From assembly GCA_033980235.1 (NCBI GenBank), contig CM067063.1:42904354-42968353 (forward strand): DNA of 64,000 nucleotides. Direction: 5' to 3'. Positions 23,115-37,223 of the stretch are shown here, in pieces (position 1 is the first letter of the stretch; every line of letters begins with the position of its first letter). This stretch comes from Diadema setosum (taxonomy: Eukaryota > Echinodermata > Echinoidea > Diadematoida > Diadematidae). A model generated the notes under the pieces. The model made no database searches. It saw only the letters and a list, made by a program, of their open reading frames with translations, and had not been told where the DNA came from. A program made the position numbers and the translations under genes.

Positions 23115-23136
23115 CTGCCCAAGTGTACTTGGGCAG
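23115..23136. repeat. 22-bp palindrome CTGCCCAAGT-GT-ACTTGGGCAG
   Basis: Two perfect 10-bp arms around GT. Related GGGCAAGT motifs occur at 22376, 22419 and 22762, suggesting remnants of one dispersed repeat. Confidence 0.6.
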
Positions 23137-23139
23137 TCT

Positions 23140-25975
23140 TCAACAGGCTGATCCGCAAGGTGATTTGTAGCTACTGTATGTGTTGATGTATAAAGTTGTA
23201 ATTAGATCCTAGGTAGTATGTGACAGTGATCAAACCGAATTTCAAACTTGAAATTGAGTAATTTGAGTCATAACCTAGTTATTCTAGCAAAAGGAAAGAT
23301 AGTGAATATATAAAGTCTGCACTACATAACTGTAACAAGGATAAGATAGATAATACCTCGAGCCAGACAAGACTTTGCATACTTTAATATGATCTCTATT
23401 AAGCTAAAATCTATTTGTCCGAAAGCACCTTGAAATCTACAAAAAGTAGGGTTGAAACCTAACTCCATACTTGTGAAATCATCAGTCAAGAGAAAATTTG
23501 ATTGACAGCCATAATGCCAGGAATAAATCAGTGGGCAAACACCCCCTCAATGTTCAATCACAGCACGGGTACATCACATGTCTCACCTTCAAACAAGTTT
23601 TCGTGTCACTGAATACCCACTTCTTTACCAACATCCAAACAGAGGGTAATATAATGATGAGCTGCTGTGACAGCTTGATGCAAGCTTTGATTGATGTCAC
23701 ATCTTGGTATCAGCCCCTTGACTTCCTCTTTGAAAGGCCAGTCAGAAGGATAATGGATACAGCGATGAAGCCATACACTCACCATTTGTAATGCAGGAAC
23801 AGTTTACCTGGAGTGTCATACTTGGTTGATAAAAGAGGCGGACACTGAGTGTACATGAATTGGGTATGGGTGTAACTCTGGCTGGTAGATCAAACAAGTG
23901 GTGGTGAAAATGACTCAATGTAAGGACATTTTCCCCCCTTTTTCGAAAGCAGTATACATCAAAGACATTTTTTTTTTTCTATAAAATGAGTAATAGTACT
24001 CCTCCAGTGACAGATATTACGTGTCTCACAGAGGAATGATATGAAGACGATTGGAAATGACAAGAAATAAAATAATTCTTGTAAATTTTAATGCTAAGAT
24101 AATGCAACATATGAAAAAAAATCTTTTGTTTTTCATAATACAATTAATGGACATGTGAAATTGAACTCAAACACATTCTAGATGGACAGAAGCATCTGAT
24201 AGATACAGTAATTTTTTAAAAGGAGTTGCATTTAAAGTGAGTACAGAATGTCTTCAAATCGATAATCAAGTCTAACGGGATTGCTAGTGAGGTCATTCTA
24301 GTTCTGTATCCTTTGACTGGTTTAACCTGTGCCTATTCCTAACTGTTGAGCAACCATGTGTTCCACATATAGACAGGTAAACAATACCAAATGACTGCCC
24401 ATAATGATTTTACATGAAAAACAATCAAACAAAAAGTCACGATATAAGCAGAATCTGCCATCACACTCATTGCCATGATGCATTATATATTGTACGTAAG
24501 GGAAATCTGATATCAGTAATTTGGGATGACTTCTATAGAAAGAGTTGACCTAGGATATTGTCAGGTTCAAATGATGACACACATATTCAGTTTTCACAGA
24601 TTGTTCACATCCTAAAATAACTGCCATGTTTTCAACAACTTAAAACTGTACATGGCAAGATAAACATGCAAATTATATACACTTTTGGAACAACTATGAT
24701 TTAGATGAAAACCCCTAATTTGAGACTGTAGAAAAGAGGTTTTAATGAACTCTCACATTATTTGTATTATTTATGTGTAAATGTGTCAAAAGGGGTCTGA
24801 TGAATGTCTCATAAAGGTACTTTGAAGAGTTTGATTAGAAAAAGAAAGACAATGTAAATATCCTATCACTACCTTCACATCTAACCCTGATAGTCTCATG
24901 CATGGACTGCAATGCTAGAAAATATGTTAAAGACAATGAAGACTGTACTGGCAGCAATGAATCAAAGTGGCAGAGAACAACTTCAAACATCCTCTGAACT
25001 GAGAGATAAGTGAGAGATTTCTAGAAAACAGCTGGCAAGAGACAGAGAGGATAGAGAGTAGAGTGGCTATGGTAGAGACAGCTCACAGCTCACACATGAA
25101 TAGAGTCAGACATCTGTACAGGTGTTCACTGTTTTATGTCTCATACACTCTCTAGCTTACCATGTGTCTCACTGAACTGCAGTAGGCTACTGGCTGATGG
25201 ACAAGATTTAACACTCATTGCACAATAACCCAGTTTTGAAAGATAAGATGATATCATTCTAAAAGGGAGCTGCACATTTGTGGCACTATATTTGCCATAG
25301 CAGGAGTCTACTAATGGTCACATCAGCTCTGATAACTCAGAAATTAAATACCTATATCTGCAAACAAAGCTACAACTTACACAATAATACTAGCACAATT
25401 GTGAGGAGCATGCCTCAGAGAAGACAGGAATAGGAGGGAGTTGGGAAAAACATGGAACATGCTTCAATTCTTTCATATGCACACACATACACTACATGCA
25501 TACATATACATAGGAACTGAAACATGTCTACAAATCGCAATCCCTAAAAATGAGATTGCCAGTGGAATGACCCATCCAGGTTGTTTATGTACAGTAATCT
25601 ACTCTGTCAATTCTAAGACTATTTTACATGAAGACACAATGTTACTTCAAAGGATTTGATTGGGATAGTATATTATCCTTATATTGCGAAGGTAAATTGT
25701 AGGCCAGTTAACATGGACATGATTATAAAACTAATAAAAAAATACCTCTGCTGATGCTTTAATTGCTAGAGGCAAAAGAAAAAAACCCAAGTTTAGGCAA
25801 ATTGTAAAACCATTTGAGAACAAAAGAAGAACAAAAAAGGAAAAAAAATACTTATCTACTTTTAATGTGAATCTTGCTTGTTTAGTAAAGATGTAATAAT
25901 GAAACAAATCTAATCTTAACTGACACTAACAATTCGGCCCACCTTATGGTTATGTCCAAGCCACTTGCAGCCAGT
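23140..25975. other. Non-coding stretch with one unproven ORF
   Basis: A 97-codon plus-strand frame (23498-23791) has a fairly protein-like composition (ends ERPVRRIMDTAMKPYTHHL) but its only upstream AG lacks a pyrimidine tract and its length is not exceptional for the window. The remainder is plain AT-rich DNA. Confidence 0.5.
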
Positions 25976-25977
25976 TT

Positions 25978-25993
25978 GGGGGGGGGGGGGGGT
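25978..25993. repeat. G homopolymer
   Basis: About 15 consecutive G residues after CCAGTTT. Potential G-quadruplex and a likely assembly weak spot. Confidence 0.9.
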
Positions 25994-26946
25994 ATAATGA
26001 AGGCATAGCTACGAGAGGGCAGGACACAATATTGCTGCATGTATTATTCATCTCTCCATCCCCCAAATCCCTCCTAGGCCTTTCCATTTCCTCATCAAAT
26101 TCTGGTAGCCCCCTGCTTCCACATACACATACATCTTGCTATGCATTCAGGAATAAGAAAACTGTCAAAAAACTGGAATATTAAATGAATTCCTAGCAAA
26201 GAGCTGTGTGATGTAGAAACTCTTTCTCCACAGGCATAATCTCCTTGCTGGAATTCTTTACTTGCTTTTCAGACTTTGAACATCTACGACTGCAAGAAAT
26301 GGTCATAAATTTGAACCTTTTACCAATATCACAAAACACAAAGGAATTAAAGGAAACTCAAATGGATGCATTATATCAAAACCCATCTTAAAGACTAAAG
26401 TCAACAACACTTCCACAAGTGACTGCATCATGATGGGATCTTAAGAAAGAGAAATCCAATAGTTTTGTCTTTTGTGCACTGTCCCAAAGTATCTTGATTC
26501 CTTCCAATGGTTGCTTTATTCTAGACAGTATGCATAAAAAGCAGTTTTGGATAAAATTACTGTGAGAGCTTTATTACAATAACAATCTAATTTCATGTGC
26601 ATGTAAACATCTAATGAAATGCATGACATGGACAATATGCAGTTGGAATATCACCTAGACCTAAAATGCGGTGGCTTACCCCTCATGACACAGGTCATAC
26701 GGCACACTAACTTATGAAATGGTAAACATGAAACATGACATGCTTTAGAAAGGAGTCAGAGACTAAGATGCATGCAATGTTTGTTTGGCATGCCTCTTGC
26801 ATGCACTCCTGTAATCATTACGAGCATTTTATATCAGCTTCGTGTCCTGCCTCAAGAATGAGACAGTCTTTATGATGCAGCCATATGAAGTTAATGCTAC
26901 TACAACTTCTACAGAGCGTGGCTTACACAGAGAAACTATTTCTCAC

Positions 26947-27147
26947 GAACAAGCCATCAAATGGTGGAGAGAACCCTCATAAAAGAGGAGAAATACTACA
27001 AAGTCTGATGTGACATGAACTAGGCGACCGAAGCTAGGTGGGAGAAGTCTGGAAGTCCTCTCTCTATGATGGGATTTCTTACACGCCCCCCTCTCATAAT
27101 CATTAGCATGATCATAAATCCTGGTGAAGGGTTGTAGAATTGCTTCT
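26947..27147 (-). CDS. Candidate internal exon, unknown protein
   Basis: On the minus strand a pyrimidine-rich stretch (CTCACCCCTCCCCACCTG) precedes GACAAG|A, then 66 codons are open to TGTTC|GTGAGAAA, an acceptable donor. The peptide has a basic middle (CKKSHHRERTSRLLPPSFGR) and a hydrophobic end (DFVVFLLFYEGSL). CpG content is modestly raised. The acceptor lies several bases past the tract and is not a classic CAG. Start phase is compatible with the minus-strand candidate at 44273. Function unknown. Confidence 0.25.
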
Positions 27148-27149
27148 CT

Positions 27150-29230
27150 TGTCACACAGGTGGGGAGGGGTGAGATAGGTTGGTACGAAGGGAAGAAGGG
27201 AAGGGCTCATGATGACAACAAGCCACCCAGAAGTGAGGGCCTGGGGTATACAGTTACTCTACTGACAAGAGGGTGTAGGTGATGTAGCCACCATGCCTTG
27301 ATCACACAGAACCCATCAAAATGTAAAGAAATCACCCAATTAGGGTGAAGTGGACATCAAAGATGTGAAGAACCCTGTAAGCTTGACTTTATGGATACTT
27401 GACTTGGCCACTAGGAGCTATTTGCAGCTCTCTCACAGGTTGCAGGCGGATGAACTTTCACACCAATCTGTCAACATGGGGCCCTGGGTCATCCTAAATA
27501 GGAGGAGCACTGCTTACAGTACACTGCAGCACTTCACGAATCAAATCACCCTTTGTCCATCAACATGAAATTGTACATATCCATACTTAGAGTTCTTCTT
27601 CTTCTTCTTCTTCTTTTTTGTAAAGCAAAGAAACCAAAATATTGTAAGGCTCCAATTCCTTATCTCTTTTTCTGTTCTCTCACTCTACCTGAGAGTAACC
27701 ATGAAGAATCCTCTCTATTGATGTCAACTCTAGATACCTTGCAGCTACACTTTACCAAGCATTATGGGCATGGTAGCCCCTTTGGTCTCATACATACACT
27801 GCAGCATTCACTGATAAAAAACTCAAAGCTTTTGTTACAGTCATAGAAAGATGTCTTAATTATTCAAGGACAAGGGATCTAGAAACCATTCATAGTGTAT
27901 CTCATCATAGCAAAAATGGAGGGCTATTACATTCTCTATCTAAATCATACTAAATCTATGCTAGCTACTATTATTTCATGACTTGAGAAGGCCAGACAAC
28001 AGGAATTAAGAGACAATTGATAAACAGCATGCACAATGCAGAGAACAGCACATGAGCAAGTTCTTGTATCCACTTTATTCCAAGAAGACAAGGATGTCTA
28101 CTATAGGATTAGATGCATTAGCATTTGTCTCAGAGAAATAATCCTCCATGGACAAAGTGTACAACTTACATAATTTTCACAATGCTGATAAATATGTAAA
28201 AAGGTAAATTCAGCTCATAAAAAAGGGAGAGTATTGTTTGCCTGCAGTGAAGTAACCTTAAGGTAAGAGTGTACTGTAGAACAGTGATTCCAAGCTACGC
28301 ATTTTTAAATCATGGCCATTTACTTCACACAAGCAAACACAAAATCACTGAGGGAACTCTGGGATAAGCATGTACCTTGAAGGTACTTTCAGATCTTGTG
28401 TAAAGCAATATAAATCAGGGTATACACAGGCCTGTTTTTACATGTCTGATATCGTCATAACTCTCTATGTTTAGCTAACATCCCAGTAATACTGTGAATT
28501 ACTAACTACAGTACAAGACAGTGCAGGTTAGGAACAGATTTTTATAAAATCTTCAAAAACAACTTTTGTTTCAATTCCCCGTCAAGCAACAACTGATATC
28601 TATAGTGTATTTGTTACAAAGATCATCATCTTCTACTGACCTGGAACTGGGAACTATATCATGATGAAATCCAGAGTACAACACTCTAGCAACTTCTATC
28701 TAGTCTGTTGGCATGACAACAAAGTGAAGGAAAAGTCGGTATCTTAATTTGTAAACATCTCCTTAATGTCTTAGTTTTTCTCCAGTGATATTCCAGTCAA
28801 CGCCTGACACATTTTGGCCGAATAAAGCGATTACATTTTCACCATGAGAGATTCAAAGAAAATTCCAAACAACTTCATATTAGAAAGTGATAGCCCTTCT
28901 ACACAAGTTTCTTTAACTCAACTCTGCATACACTTTAAAGTACTTGTTTCATGCGAAATGCATACCATATCTATTTATATTTCCGGGTATTTTACTTACA
29001 AAAATGATATTCACAAGAAAACTAGCAAAGAGGATTAAGCAACTTCCCCACTGCTCGTAGTTTCTTTGCCATCTGTCAAATGCGCTTATAAGTCAAACTG
29101 TGTACACTGGCTGCATCCTGCCCTATCTCACGCCACACACATTAGTCAGTGTCTATTCAAATTAAACAATGGCCTAGAGTGGTCTATAGAGGGCCACCTA
29201 TTGTACCAGTGGCGGTGAGTCAGCACTTAC
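27150..29230. other. Non-coding stretch
   Basis: A TTC run at 27598-27615 and otherwise plain AT-rich sequence. No supportable exon or bounded element. Confidence 0.55.
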
Positions 29231-29273
29231 CTTGCATTACCCAAAGTCTCTGGAGACGTTTTCTCTCTCGTGT
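29231..29273 (-). CDS. Candidate 43-nt microexon
   Basis: The splice signals are the best on the minus strand: a ~50-nt pyrimidine tract (CTCTCTTTTCTTTCC..., then CCCATATTTTGTCCCTACAG) directly before the segment, and CAAG|GTAAGTG after it. Two frames are open across the 43 bases (TRERKRLQRLWVMQ or TREKTSPETLGNA), so reading phase is undecided. Because the segment is short, coding content cannot be tested; an untranslated exon or a cryptic site is equally possible. Confidence 0.3.
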
Positions 29274-29718
29274 CTGTAGGGACAAAATATGGGAAAGAGA
29301 GGGAGAGGGAAAGAAAAGAGAGAGAGAGATGTATAAAAAATTGTCTTGTTTCATTTTCTTAGACTGCATGGATACAGACGTTTGAGAATTTTGCTGGATT
29401 TATCATGAACAAAACATAAATGCAAACAGTAAAGTGCAAACTCCAAGTTCATTTCTCTTTGTGTCATTTCTAAATACAATCCAATCAACAACAAAAAAAA
29501 TAGGACAGTCGTAAACCTGATGGACAGCTATGCTTTCTGCAAAATTCATTTTTTAGGAATTAAATCTTGGTGATGATTTTATGTTCAAATGAATTACACC
29601 AAGAAAACATTGTTTGATGAGAGACTCATGTGGTGCGACAAAGATTGATGATAGGTGTAGTAAAGCAAATGACTTTGAGCATTTTGAAACTGCAACACTA
29701 TACGGCATCATACACATT

Positions 29719-30656
29719 GGGCCGGATGCATAAACGCTAGCAATTGCTTGTGCTAGCCTTTTACTCGAATCCGTATGCATAAAAACAAGCAATTGCTTGC
29801 GAGCAGAAGCTCTTGCTAGCAAGTACAAGCAATTGCTTGCTGTCCGCAAGCAATTGCTTAGAGACCAAGCATTTGCTTAAAAACGTATGCATAAAACATA
29901 CCTTTTGCTAGTTCTTGCTAGCAATTGCTTACGATTTTCCAAGCTCTGTAAAATGAGCTTGAGCTTTTGCTTATCTGGGACGTTCCCTTTTAAGTATCAT
30001 TTTCATATTCATGGAAGAAAGACAACAATTGTGAAGGAGTGGTATAAATCTACAAGAAATTACTCTTAAGTAGAGTGAGAAATTTTTCATTTCAACAACG
30101 GGAATGTCCAGTGGTTAGCACGCAAAATTTGATGAAAAACAGGTAGGATGTCTCACTTCGGTGGAGAGCAAGGAGACGTCTCTCCACGTGATACGCGTGC
30201 TGTAGCGGTGTGTGCGCGCGGTAAATGATCGCACAAAACAGTCCAGGCAGTGGACTACGTGCGATCTGGCAGATGCGGGCTATTGTAAGCAGGGATGGTG
30301 GGAATCAGCCAGTAATACGAGTGTGTGTATAGTTGTGTGTGTGTGCGTCTGTGTGTGCATTTATGAGTGTCATTTCATAGCTCTTCTGCTATGTCAGGAA
30401 ATGTTTCCGCACACACATGCCCTTTCAAATGCATGCTGCCACACTCGCCTTTGTTCTTGTGTTCGCACAGGCGTGATGCTATTGTTCGAACCCTAAGTAA
30501 TTGCTTGCTGAATGCAAGCAAAAGGTATGTGCACAAGCAAAAGATTATGCATATGTATTTAAGCAATTGCTTGAGCTACACCTTTTACTAGACGAGCTTG
30601 TGCTTTTGCTTGAAGCAATTGCTTACAAGCAATTGCTTGTTTTATGCATTCGGCCC
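29719..30656. mobile_element. 938-bp transposon with reiterated AGCAATTGCT palindromes
   Basis: Ends are GGGCCGGATGCATAAA and the inverse of TTTTATGCATTCGGCCC, flanked on both sides by ATT (3-bp target duplication, as in PIF/Harbinger-like elements). The palindrome AGCAATTGCT, usually within CAAGCAATTGCTTG, occurs eight times exactly: five in the left 220 bp and three in the right 110 bp, plus near copies (AGCATTTGCT, AGTAATTGCT). The central ~550 bp lacks them and contains a TG microsatellite and a GAGACGTCTC palindrome. No transposase frame is visible, so it is non-autonomous. The arrays look like subterminal transposase-binding sites. Confidence 0.85.
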
Positions 30657-30659
30657 ATT

Positions 30660-33600
30660 GTATCTACATGTCTGTCTCAACAATAGGATGAAAATTTACC
30701 GAGACGTACAGGTTGCCTGACATACATGTACAACAGGGAAATGTTTTATCATTTGCTGTGATACAGAAATTTGATACTGTGTACTAAAAATCACTTGCCA
30801 AGTAATCATCTTGATGCTAGTACTTTAATAGTCAGTGGTATGTAATGTATTGGTCAAAGGTGGTATCAATGGCATGTTTTACTGTTGAATGGTAATCACA
30901 AACTTCTGAGGCACTCTACACACGTCACAGACTTGCATAAGAGATATGCCTGGGAGTTCCTTGGTTTCCAGGTCATCAGTGGGCAAGTCAATTTTTTTTC
31001 TCTACTTCATGGCTCATATTCTAACATTTCACATATTAATGTTCAGGCTTTTTGGTATCATGGAATAAAAGATACCTTTGTGACCAACATCAACATGATT
31101 ATCTATGATAATGCACTTCTGCATCATTGAGAGATACCAAAATGAAGCAGGTTTGGGGACAGTTCAAGGAGTAAAAGAGTAACTTTGAACAAAACTAAAT
31201 CTTTTTCTTTCTTTTATAATAGCTTGAGAACGCTCTGTCTGTATTCTTTCATTACATCATCTCTGTGTAAAACCAAGAATTCATGAGATGGATTTAGATA
31301 TATCTCCATATTCTTTTGAAGCCTATCTGTCACCCTATGCAAAGACATGTGTCATTGAGAGTCTCTTCACACTAAGTTTGATTGGAAGACAAGCACCAGA
31401 GTCTGGCTTACACTCATCCATAGACCGTACCTACTTTGCATGACATGGTTATTAGCATAAAAAGGTAATCATCTTAATGGCAGTTTCATCCCTAGAACAA
31501 GCTGCATCCACCATCCTTTGAAGGCCATAACCGCTACAATAAATCTATGTTGCAAATCACACTTCCAGGACTGTGAATCTCACAGTATTCCTGATCTCAT
31601 AGTACTCCTGGAGGAAAATAGGTCAGGTGTGGATTCAACATGGATAAAAAGTATGTTGCCCAGGCAGAAAAATGACAGAAGAAAGAGAAGAAAGAGAGAA
31701 AAAAAAAAGCAGAAACATGGCTACGATGACTACACTGGAAGGACTGCATTTTGTGCTGATATGCTATTGTATGCACATACATGTAATACAATAATTTTCA
31801 AATCATGAAAAGACAAAATTATAATTTTCTAAAGAATGAAAAATACAATATATCCCATGCTTCTTAACATACAGGGTGTACCCCTGCAATAAACTTTCAT
31901 GTAATACTAAAAATTTGCATGCTGACTTTATGTTGTATGCATGCAACAAAGATTCTGTGTCTAGATTATTAATTTTCTATCAGCTATAATTTGAAAAGAG
32001 AGTGCATTAAGGAAATGGCCATGTTACACGATTACAAAAGACTCACACCTAAAACAAATTTGGAAAAAAAAATCACACAAATGTATACACTTATTGAATA
32101 CATCTGTTGGATTTCAGATAAATCACTCTCGCTTTCTCTGCCAATATATTCATATAATATAGATTGAATTTCAAATTTTGACACAATGTGCTCAGCAATG
32201 GAATATCTCTCACTTCTATATGTATGTCACAAATATTAGGTAGAGTAAGGATTGTAATAAACTCATGGTGAAAGTGTGAACATGATGCATTTCCTCCTAG
32301 CAAACAGAAATTAAAGCAATTCTTTTGCAATAGTGATGCTGAAATGAAACAGTAAACGATTTGTGAATCATTTGTCAGTATCATCCTCAAAGTGGTTTCA
32401 GTTTGTTAGGATTTAATAATCGACAAGTTTTGACATTGGCTACTATCTAAAATGTAAAAGACCCTTCTTTTCTCACATTACATACAAGTACACCAGTGAC
32501 TCCCTTCTGAAAATGATGTGAACAAAAGACATAATCATATCATGGATACAGTATGTGTGTTGAATATGAGAAATGTAAGTGATAAATTACCCATAGCAAG
32601 TAATCTCTAGGGAGCCTTGTATGACACCCAGCCATTAGGTGCCATGCCAGTCAGACAGACAACATTCACACTCATTCTGGGAATAAGCTGCCTCAGAGGA
32701 TGGGACACTAGGTTATCCAAACAAACAATGAGAGTATGAAGCAGGAGCTGACACACACTGAAAATGACTCGTCATAGATCAAAGCAAAGAAGAAGAGCTC
32801 CTGGGCACACTGCACCTAACTTCTCAACTCATCAACCATCTCCTGACACCACGGTAGGCAGAGATGATCCACATGTAATGAAAACATGTTCCCACAAACA
32901 CACTTTACAGATTGGTATTTTGAGGAAATGGCAAAATGAGGAGTGACATGTATCTGGTCGACAAATCTCGATCTTGTTCCCAATATTTGGACGTCATCCA
33001 TGTACTTAACGTAATGGTCATTACGATGAAACTAATAAATGGAGCATTTGTCTGCCTTGCTTGCTGTCAGCCATCACAAAACTGACTTGCAATATCTTGC
33101 TCTCTCTTTTTTTTTTCCACTATCGAAAATAAGCCATCTGTTTTAAGATTTTGCATACATGGACTATTTCTGGGTCAGGAATACCTTGTTTGACCCCTTT
33201 TCGGAAAAATCCATACATGATCATCACAGGGAAAACAGTTATGTGGTAATCCTATGCGTAGCATGATATGAAGATAATGCACCAAAGTATTTGCACTATT
33301 TCCTTCCACAAAATTTCCCAGATTCAAAATGCAGCTGAGTATCAAAGTCTCTTCATAGAGTAAGATGAAAGGTCAAGGATGATGATATGACATTTGCAGT
33401 GATACTCTATGCTTACTCTATCACAAGAGAAGAAGAAAGCAAGTAGCAGCCAGACCAGAGATAGTCCCTCCTGCAAACTACAGAAATCACCAGATCATCT
33501 GAACTTTGACATGCTCCCTCCTCCCCCAAATACAAAATACATTGATTAGATAATTGCCCCCTCTCCCTCCGAAAATGGCATACGTGTACAAAATAAAATA

Positions 33601-33780
33601 CTCTGAAATATGCAAGAAAATAAAATGTACTCTCTCGAAAAGGAGGGTGTTATCTCTTTGAACACCAACCTAATGTAATATGGTGAATGTCCCCTTGATG
33701 TAAGGTGGTTAAACTGAATTGCTTCTAATTTTATCTTTATATTCACATGGTGTATCATAAGTCTTCTTATCTTAGTTTTA
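30660..33780. other. Non-coding AT-rich stretch
   Basis: No bounded element. Overlapping plus (32764-32946) and minus (32816-33001) frames of about 60 codons have protein-like composition, but neither has a convincing acceptor and donor pair. Confidence 0.5.
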
Positions 33781-34166
33781 AAGGGTGTGTACAGTTCTGG
33801 TCGAGGTGAGGATTTAACTTTTAACGTTTGCGAGATATTCAGAAACCACTCTATGAGATGACAAAGAGCATGCAGTTCTAAAGGGTATCAAAAGTTTATT
33901 TGATGAAAATCGGTTTTGAAATGGCTGAGATATCCAAATACCAGGTAAAACAAAGAGATCCTAATAAAGTTGTGGCCTGTCGCCTTTTATTATTATCACT
34001 TTTTTGGATATCTCAGCCATTTCAAAACCAATTTTCATCAAATAAACATTGAATCCTTCTTAAAATTACATGCTCTTTCAAATTTCATACGAGGTTTCTC
34101 ATTATCTCACTTAGAAATGTTCAAAACATGAATCTCCTTACCTCAACCAGTACTGTACAGTCCCTT
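33781..34166. mobile_element. 386-bp long-inverted-repeat MITE
   Basis: Outer ends are AAGGGTGTGTACAGTTCTGG and the inverse of CCAGTACTGTACAGTCCCTT, flanked by TA. The arms continue imperfectly for about 150 bp each; the innermost part (TTTGATGAAAATCGGTTTTG with its inverse near 34030, and GGCTGAGATATCCAAA with TTTGGATATCTCAGCC) is almost perfect. This ACTGTACAG-ended family is common in echinoderm and hemichordate sequence. No coding capacity. Confidence 0.85.
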
Positions 34167-34169
34167 TAA

Positions 34170-37100
34170 CAGTGTGGAAAATTGTGCTCAACATGAAACT
34201 AGCACAAAAAGCCTGCACACTTGTTGTTACATAAAATGTATGTAATAAAATTTCATATTTTGATTCCACTGAGTCAGAAACATGCAGAATTCATCTTACC
34301 TGGTCAAATCTGAAAGAAATACTCACATGAAAATTTCCACTTTACAGTAGTATGGAGTAATGTACGGTTTAATTTGATGCAGATACATATACCAGCCTTG
34401 CACATGCAATATGTGTGTCTGCTATGATTTAGCTTAACATGTTATGTTTAGCTGAATTAGACTTAAGTCTACTTGCTACTAGTACTTTGATTTTATGATC
34501 AACACTTGCCATTTTATCAGTTAATGACAGACTGTACAAGATCGTGTAACCTCAACAAAAGAAGAAAAACAAAAAGTAAGTCAGTATCAAAAGTTGGAAA
34601 CATTATAGTGGGGTATAAGTTGTCACAAATCATCCTATCATTGTGACCATTACATGGTTTCATGATCAATTTGTTAACCAGTCACACTAACTGATACACT
34701 TAGTTTCCTACATCACAATCAGATTCTTACAAGTACATTGTACCAAGTTTAACCAAGTTGTACCAAACTTAAGCTATGCATGTACACACAGTAATATGCA
34801 GAGAAATATCAAGTATCTAAACACACTCTGCTGCTGGTTGTTCTCCATCTAGCTGAACACACCTCCTGACCCTAGCCTGTAAAATAAAGCAGAAGTGGAG
34901 ATGTAGCTGGACATAGAAATGCAGTATTTATATGTGCCACCTGAATTTTGGCATGGTTTGAATAATTCATGAAGCACCCCCCATCCCCCCCTCCTTTCCG
35001 GCGTCTTGTTTCTTAAGCAGGCCATGTAAGTCTGTGAGCCATTGTATTAATCTGGGGACTCCGATGATGGATCACTCCTTCTAACGGATGCAGATGCATC
35101 CAAAATCTGAACAAGAACTAGGGGGATTTCCATGGGAAGAAATACAACTTAAGAACACAAAATCATAATGACATGTACACTGAACAAGTCTGCTTTCTGG
35201 TTTGAGTAAACTTACTCCTTAGAAAGACATGAGTCTGCCTTGAAAAAAAACTGAAATTATATGTAAATAGCTGTATGTTCGGATAAGGCAAATGTTTATT
35301 GAAGACTCAAGACATTTGGTATTCGTAGTTTGTTTCTACATCAAAAAGCATGTTTGGAATTCATTTAAACCCGGACACCTTTGGAATAAATTTCAACCAT
35401 GGTAGAAGTGCACAAGTATCTTTATGACTTTACTTTGAAGTATCCTGCTGAAACCTTTTCTATCAGATAACATTTTGTGTGAGTAACAATTCAGCTATTA
35501 CAATATCTTGGGATGCACAATGAAACATTTAAAATTAATGGAAACAAATAATAAATCAATTTTTTGCTAATATTACATCACTGGCATACATTATATATCT
35601 AAAAAACAACAATAACAACCACCTATCATCTCATTGTACAGTGTGATGTATAAGAAACTATGTCATCAGGAATACAATTTAATTGTATACACGTGTAAAA
35701 AGATCATGTTTAACAAAGGTTAACCATTGTGACAGAGAACATTTATGTCTGAAACAGGGTCAAAAAAATCCTGTAGAAAGGTACACCTTTCTGTTTCAAA
35801 AACTTGTGACAAATTTTATCAATGCACATTTTGGAGAATATCTGTATTACCAAATATCTGTATTAAAGTGATTGGACAGACCTGGTCACATGAAGGTGGA
35901 ATAATTGTTGTTACAATGTTCTCCAAAAGGCAGAAAATTTAATGCTTGTTATGTTGTGACACATATTGATATAATAAGTTTTGTAAATTCCCAGTTTGTA
36001 TTCCAAGAATACTTTGACTACTCCTCACGATGTAATAATGAGTAGATAATGACTTTAGTTGTTGAAACACACACAATGAGTCTGTAATGTCTCAGTGTTT
36101 GAAAGGCTACTATACTTGAATATATTTTCACATCATTATCACAACCTTTCACAACCTTTTGCTGGAATAATCTCTGTTTCCTGCCCTGCTAGTCATCATC
36201 CATACAATACTAGCTCTTTGAACCACATTTAATCTGTTTGTGGGAAGCCTCAGGATTCACCAGATTACAGTACTTGTATTGCTATTCAAATAGGCAAACC
36301 CCAGACACTATGATACTCAAGACAATTCAACAAATTGATAAATTTGTCATGTTTAGACACAGACATAATTTCATCACTGACTTTGGTGATGGCACATGGT
36401 GACATCATGCTCAGTTCCAGTTTTTGTAGCTCATTCTGTTCTGTCCACCTTGTCTATCCACAAATGTCCTGGAATTCCACATATGATTTTGTCAGTGGTT
36501 ATTTGACTGATCTAATGTCTTTCTCAACCTAAATCTACCTTGTGAAAACTATATGCAAATATTGCATTTGTTCGCATTTTCAGAAGGAAAACCTTGTTTT
36601 GTAAAAAATCTAGTGGAAATGATAATGGATTTTTTGTTGTTGAAATTCCTTAACTAATGCATTCTAATTTAATGTTTCTCATTTATCAGCTTGAGTAACC
36701 TACTTGCATGTTTCATTCTTTACTACAAGACTTGAAATCAGAAAATACTAAACAGGTTTTAACCAACTACACCAAAAGTACTGTAGGCCTACCTCATATC
36801 AAAGATGCTAAATAAACAAGTGACATGTTGCATGTCATCATTTAAACTTGTAAGGAAGAAAAAAAAAAAGAGGAATGATATGGCTCAGCAATGGCTTCTG
36901 TCAGATACTAAACTTCTATTTCTGGTTAATACTCAATGTTTAGAATTTTGTGTTGATAATAAAAGGTATCTGCAATGCCCCTTACCACTCTAAGGTGGTT
37001 CACTGGTAGATTGGGAGAGTGATTTGGTTTGTGATCCAAATCTTGTGTGAATGCCTGGAATGATGAAACATCATGACTTGGATCCTGATTATAATCTTAC

Positions 37101-37223
37101 TATTTGTGTGATTTTTCTCAACTAATCACAGTATTTCTCCAATAATCATGATGACTGCACTGTGGTGTGTCTTGTCAGTATGGTGGTTAGAACATCAATG
37201 TCTCCAATCCCACAATGCATCAG
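34170..37223. other. Non-coding AT-rich stretch
   Basis: No bounded element and no convincing exon. Several strong donor-like GTAAG motifs (for example near 34576 and 35026) lack open upstream exons. Confidence 0.55.

Noticed and set aside
23498..23791. 97-codon plus-strand ORF with fairly natural composition
   Set aside because: No pyrimidine-tract acceptor upstream, no recognisable motif, and a competing minus-strand donor at its 3-prime end; kept only as a note.
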